DNA from: Patescibacteria group bacterium
GTDB lineage: Bacteria; Patescibacteriota; Minisyncoccia; Phycocordibacterales; PALSA-1337
Direction: 5' to 3'
Assembly (NCBI GenBank): GCA_028871265.1
Contig: JAGWNR010000004.1
Location: 1-14,065 of the forward strand
DNA length: 14,065 nucleotides
In this document: positions 12,001-14,065 of the stretch, piece by piece
How the letters are laid out: every line of letters begins with the position of its first letter
How positions within the stretch are numbered: the stretch's first letter is position 1
Program-made: the position numbers and the translations under genes
The notes under the pieces: model-generated
Told to the model about the DNA's origin: nothing
The model's database searches: none
Seen by the model: only the letters and a program-made list of their open reading frames with translations

Positions 12001-12651
12001 ATGAAACGAATCCTAAAAACATCAATAGCCGGCATACTGACGATCATCGCAGCGGTCGTCTTTGTGCGCACCTTTACCAACGCCGCGGTGTATCATCCTG
12101 ATGGTAGTGTCAATCCAATCACCGGTATTGTTACAGACATTATACCGACCAATAATTCCAGCATGCACACGGCTGTGGCGGAGGCAAAAATTTCTCCGGA
12201 AGTCAACGCTTCATATCCTAAACGATTGGTTATACCATCAATCGGAGTCAATGCATCATTTGAAAATGTTGGCACGACGGCGAATGGAGCGATCGGCACA
12301 CCGGACAATTTTACCAGCGTGGCCTGGTATGATCATTCGTCGATTCCGGGTACAAAAGGCACGGCTATTATCGATGGTCACGTCGATAATGGTTTGGGAC
12401 TTGCCGGTGTCTTTAAACATCTGGATCAAGTCCAAGTTGGCGACAAAGTCAACATAACTACCAATGGCGGCCTAAAATTAAACTTTACCGTAACCGATAT
12501 CGCCAAATACGACTACAACAGCACTTCTACGCCGTCTCTCACAGTCAGAGAGAGCGGTTCGTATATTATGCTGGTCACTTGCACTGGCAATTGGTTGCCA
12601 GATCAAAGGACGTACGACGAACGGTTGGTAATTACTGCAAAATTGGATTAG
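12001..12651 (+). CDS. Sortase (transpeptidase), class E/F-like
   Basis: A membrane-anchored cysteine transpeptidase of 216 aa, of normal sortase length. It has an N-terminal membrane anchor (about 8-28), then a sortase beta-barrel starting PKRLVIPSIGVNASF (73-87). The catalytic triad is visible: H127 in IIDGHVDN, C194 in MLVTCTGNW, and R208 in YDERLVITAKL. AIGTPDNFTSVAWYDHSSIPGTKGTAII (97-124) is the typical region before the catalytic His. It follows the VPNTG protein at 40 bases and shares its strand, so both likely act together at the cell surface. The short C-terminus without a second membrane segment argues against class C pilin sortases. The stop codon (12649-12651) is also the first three bases of a 25-bp palindrome, so repeat insertion may have set the gene's end. 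Confidence 0.92.
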   Translation: MKRILKTSIAGILTIIAAVVFVRTFTNAAVYHPDGSVNPITGIVTDIIPTNNSSMHTAVAEAKISPEVNASYPKRLVIPSIGVNASFENVGTTANGAIGTPDNFTSVAWYDHSSIPGTKGTAIIDGHVDNGLGLAGVFKHLDQVQVGDKVNITTNGGLKLNFTVTDIAKYDYNSTSTPSLTVRESGSYIMLVTCTGNWLPDQRTYDERLVITAKLD

Positions 12652-12712
12652 TACAAGGTCTGACCTTGTACTACATAGGTTGGACCTATAAAATACAAGG
12701 TCTGACCTTGTA
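12649..12712. repeat. Three palindromic elements after the sortase gene
   Basis: First element, 12649-12673: arms TAGTACAAGGTC and GACCTTGTACTA around one T, perfect over 12 bp per arm. Second, 12675-12689: ATAGGTT-G-GACCTAT (one mismatch). Third, 12694-12712: TACAAGGTC-T-GACCTTGTA, perfect over nine per arm. Elements one and three share their inner 19 bases exactly. The arms match those inside truB (6481-6495) and the type at 2334-2346. They could also fold as hairpins in the sortase transcript's 3' end, but no T tract follows any of them. Confidence 0.92.
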
Positions 12713-12715
12713 CAC

Positions 12716-12757
12716 AAATTGAAAAACCGCGGCCTTTTGGGTCGCGGTTTGCGTTTT
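12716..12757. terminator. Bidirectional terminator between the sortase gene and the 12771 gene
   Basis: AAACCGCG (12724-12731) pairs with CGCGGTTT (12743-12750), extended inward by three pairs including one G-U. On the minus strand the stem runs into TTTTTC; on the plus strand GCGTTTT follows. It serves two convergent genes. Confidence 0.82.
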
Positions 12758-12770
12758 ATCCGGAAAAGTT

Positions 12771-13121
12771 TCAGGCGTGAACGCTTGAAAGTTGAGCTAC
12801 TGGCGAATTTTGTTGTTCAATCTTTGAGGCGCGAGAAGACCTTGAGCCCAGCTTTGCAGGATTCCATGGATGCGGTTTGCCTTTGATGCCTAAGCTAACA
12901 TAGACTTGACACTTGAGTCTGCTAGCAATGAGGGCGCGTTGACTTTGCATGGCCTCGGCATAATTGGCCAAATTCCAAAGATTTCTTTTCTTTCCGTCCT
13001 TGCAAAGAACCGCTTCGCCGGCATGGTCCGGATTTTGCGCTAGACCAAATGCGTCGGCAATCATTTTATTAGCCATTGGGTTATTGAAAACATCAATATG
13101 CCAATGATATTCTTTTTCCAT
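12771..13121 (-). CDS. Hypothetical protein, 116 aa
   Basis: Not recognised. ATG 13121 is preceded by a good Shine-Dalgarno sequence (GAAAGGA, seven bases upstream), one of few in this window. The N-terminal half (EKEYHWHIDVFNNPMANKMIADAFGLAQNPDHAGEAVLCKDGKKRNLWNLANYAEAM) looks folded, with helix-like segments, several His residues and a Lys/Arg patch (KDGKKR). The second half (IASRLKCQVYVSLGIKGKPHPWNP) may be a strand pair, followed by a low-complexity Ser/Gln/Arg tail. No signal peptide or membrane segment. It lies between the DUF5667-type gene's terminator and its own bidirectional terminator, so it is probably a single-gene unit. No function is proposed. Confidence 0.7.
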   Translation of the reverse strand: MEKEYHWHIDVFNNPMANKMIADAFGLAQNPDHAGEAVLCKDGKKRNLWNLANYAEAMQSQRALIASRLKCQVYVSLGIKGKPHPWNPAKLGSRSSRASKIEQQNSPVAQLSSVHA

Positions 13122-13216
13122 AAAAATTCCTTTCTATATTCTATTTGTTTGTTTTTGTTCTAGTTTGTTTAAGTAAAACCTAGCAAATTTTCACCAAAAA
13201 ATCAAGCTGGACAGCA

Positions 13217-13252
13217 ACAAAACCAGCCTTGGGCGGCACCATTTTGGCCGGT
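13217..13252 (-). terminator. Terminator of the sigma/DUF5667 operon
   Basis: On the minus strand ACCGGCC (13252-13246) pairs with GGCTGGT (13228-13222), including one G-U, followed by TTTTGTT. It lies just after the stop at 13255. Confidence 0.7.
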
Positions 13253-13254
13253 TA

Positions 13255-13935
13255 TTATCGCGGAATCAATGATCCAATTTGAGTAATTTGTTTCTGAAGA
13301 GCATTTGCAATATTTGAAATCGGACCACGGTTTACGTCGGTCGTCGTAGTGGCTATGGCTTCTAGTGCTTTGGCATAACGATTCATTGTTGTGGTGAAAT
13401 TGGAAATAATTGATATTGATGCCGTGGCATTTTCTCTGTCCAGAGCTGCAGCGGCTTTGGAAAACGCAACCGAATGGTCATTGATTTGATTCAGCAATTT
13501 TGCTTCGTTGCTATCATTCAGTTTACCGTTGGCGGCCAGTTGAAAAGCTTCTCCTAGTCGAGCGCTGATTTCCTGCAAATGCCAGACTGCTTGGGCATTC
13601 GGCGTATTGGCCACTACGGCACCTTCAACTGTTTCCAAAATATTGGTTTTTATCGGATAGAGTTTGTCACCAGGCAAAGCGCTTTGTGCCGCCATGGTCA
13701 CGCCACCTCCTGACATAAGCAACAGCAAAACCACAAAAGTCGCGAATGACCAATAAGGATGCCCTTTTGTCCAGCGACAAATCGAATACCACGACATAGG
13801 CGACACTATATCCAGACTCTCCCTCTCGATTTCTGCTTCGGCTATCCTCTCTAGCATAAAACGTTTTTCATCGGACCCTAGAACGATGGTCTTCTTTAAA
13901 TTTTTTATTCCTTGATTAAAAATATTTTCATTCAT
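13255..13935 (-). CDS. DUF5667-type membrane protein, probable partner of the adjacent sigma factor
   Basis: A 226-aa single-pass membrane protein. The cytoplasmic part (1-60) is charged and helical (DEKRFMLERIAEAEIERESLD); the membrane segment is about 62-82; directly outside it stands SALPGDKLYPIK (85-96), the hallmark of DUF5667 proteins. The remaining exterior domain is Ala/Asn/Thr-rich and helical. ATG 13935 overlaps the sigma factor's stop by four bases (ATGA), so translation is coupled. The arrangement of sigma factor then single-pass protein is what is seen for ECF sigma/anti-sigma pairs, so it may tether and control the sigma factor; no zinc-binding HxxxCxxC anti-sigma motif is visible in the cytoplasmic part. 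The regulatory role is inference. Confidence 0.8.
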   Translation of the reverse strand: MNENIFNQGIKNLKKTIVLGSDEKRFMLERIAEAEIERESLDIVSPMSWYSICRWTKGHPYWSFATFVVLLLLMSGGGVTMAAQSALPGDKLYPIKTNILETVEGAVVANTPNAQAVWHLQEISARLGEAFQLAANGKLNDSNEAKLLNQINDHSVAFSKAAAALDRENATASISIISNFTTTMNRYAKALEAIATTTTDVNRGPISNIANALQKQITQIGSLIPR

Positions 13936-14065
13936 GTCAGTAAATCATTATTGTCGGCACTGTTTTCCTCTGGTGCGTAACCGGTCAATCGACGTAATTC
14001 AGTCAGTCCTCTGTTAATCCTGACCGAAGCGGCATTTCCGGATATGCCCAGAATCTCACCAATTT
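13932..14065 (-). CDS. ECF-like RNA polymerase sigma factor, C-terminal part (runs off the window)
   Basis: Only the last 44 codons are inside the window. The frame begins IGEILGISGNAASVRINRGLTELRRLTGY, which matches the helix-turn-helix of sigma region 4 (pattern I-x-x-I-L-x-hydrophobic-S-x-x-A-x-x-x-R-hydrophobic-x-R-x-x-x-x-L-R), followed by an acidic, disordered tail ending NDLLT and a TGA stop. The stop overlaps the start of the DUF5667 gene (ATGA). The N-terminal regions 2 and 3 lie beyond base 14065, so group and partner specificity cannot be judged. Confidence 0.75.
   Translation of the reverse strand, partial: IGEILGISGNAASVRINRGLTELRRLTGYAPEENSADNNDLLT

Noticed and set aside
12770..12789. 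Inverted repeat TTCAGGCGT / ACGCTTGAA over the end of the 12771 gene
   Set aside because: It lies within coding sequence, has a two-base loop and no T tract; the real terminator is at 12716-12757.

Overview
The window looks like part of a streamlined bacterial chromosome, most likely a Candidate Phyla Radiation (Patescibacteria, Parcubacteria-like) genome. This is inferred from the combination of genes: a compact type IV pilus/secretion ATPase and platform pair, a divergent TruB beginning almost directly at the GETPLE-like motif, a class E/F-like sortase with one adjacent substrate, a sigma/DUF5667 pair, many very small genes, and start codons lying 6-8 bases after a -10 box. TGA works as a stop (sigma gene and the 12771-13121 gene), so the genetic code looks standard. 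No rRNA, tRNA, CRISPR array or insertion sequence was seen.

Layout. 26-2232 (minus): GspF/PilC platform protein and GspE/PilB-type ATPase. 2233-2430: divergent intergenic region filled with short palindromes. 2431-4034 (plus): adenylate-kinase-like protein, a small possible beta-grasp protein and a 68-aa protein, each followed by its own terminator. 4151-5953 (plus): BipA/TypA GTPase. 5954-7838: convergent and minus-strand truB and ilvE, with palindromes between bipA and truB and inside truB. 7916-9109 (plus): hisS, divergent from ilvE. 9155-10390 (minus): two unrecognised genes whose upstream regions share an operator-like inverted repeat. 10530-11395 (minus): a STAS/SEC14-like protein and a YgjP-like metallopeptidase. 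11502-12651 (plus): a surface protein with a sortase signal, then its probable sortase. 12771-14065 (minus): an unknown small protein, a membrane protein with a DUF5667-like motif, and the tail of an ECF-like sigma factor. No gene-free stretch exceeds 300 bases.

Two signals stand out. First, a family of short odd-length palindromes, mostly around GGTC-N-GACC or GTC-N-GAC, occurs in four clusters: 2296-2367, 6089-6146, 6481-6600 and 12649-12712. One cluster lies inside truB and is read through in frame, and another copy encodes the TruB C-terminus, much as Rickettsia palindromic elements enter genes. Second, several genes (gspE, ilvE, hisS, the STAS-like gene, the YgjP-like gene) carry a -10 box, usually extended TGN-TATAMT, ending 6-8 bases before the start codon, which predicts leaderless mRNAs.

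Functional themes: the pilus/secretion pair and the sortase pair concern the cell surface; bipA, truB and hisS concern translation; the sigma/DUF5667 pair concerns envelope-linked transcription control. Most genes are monocistronic or in pairs, often with recognisable terminators.
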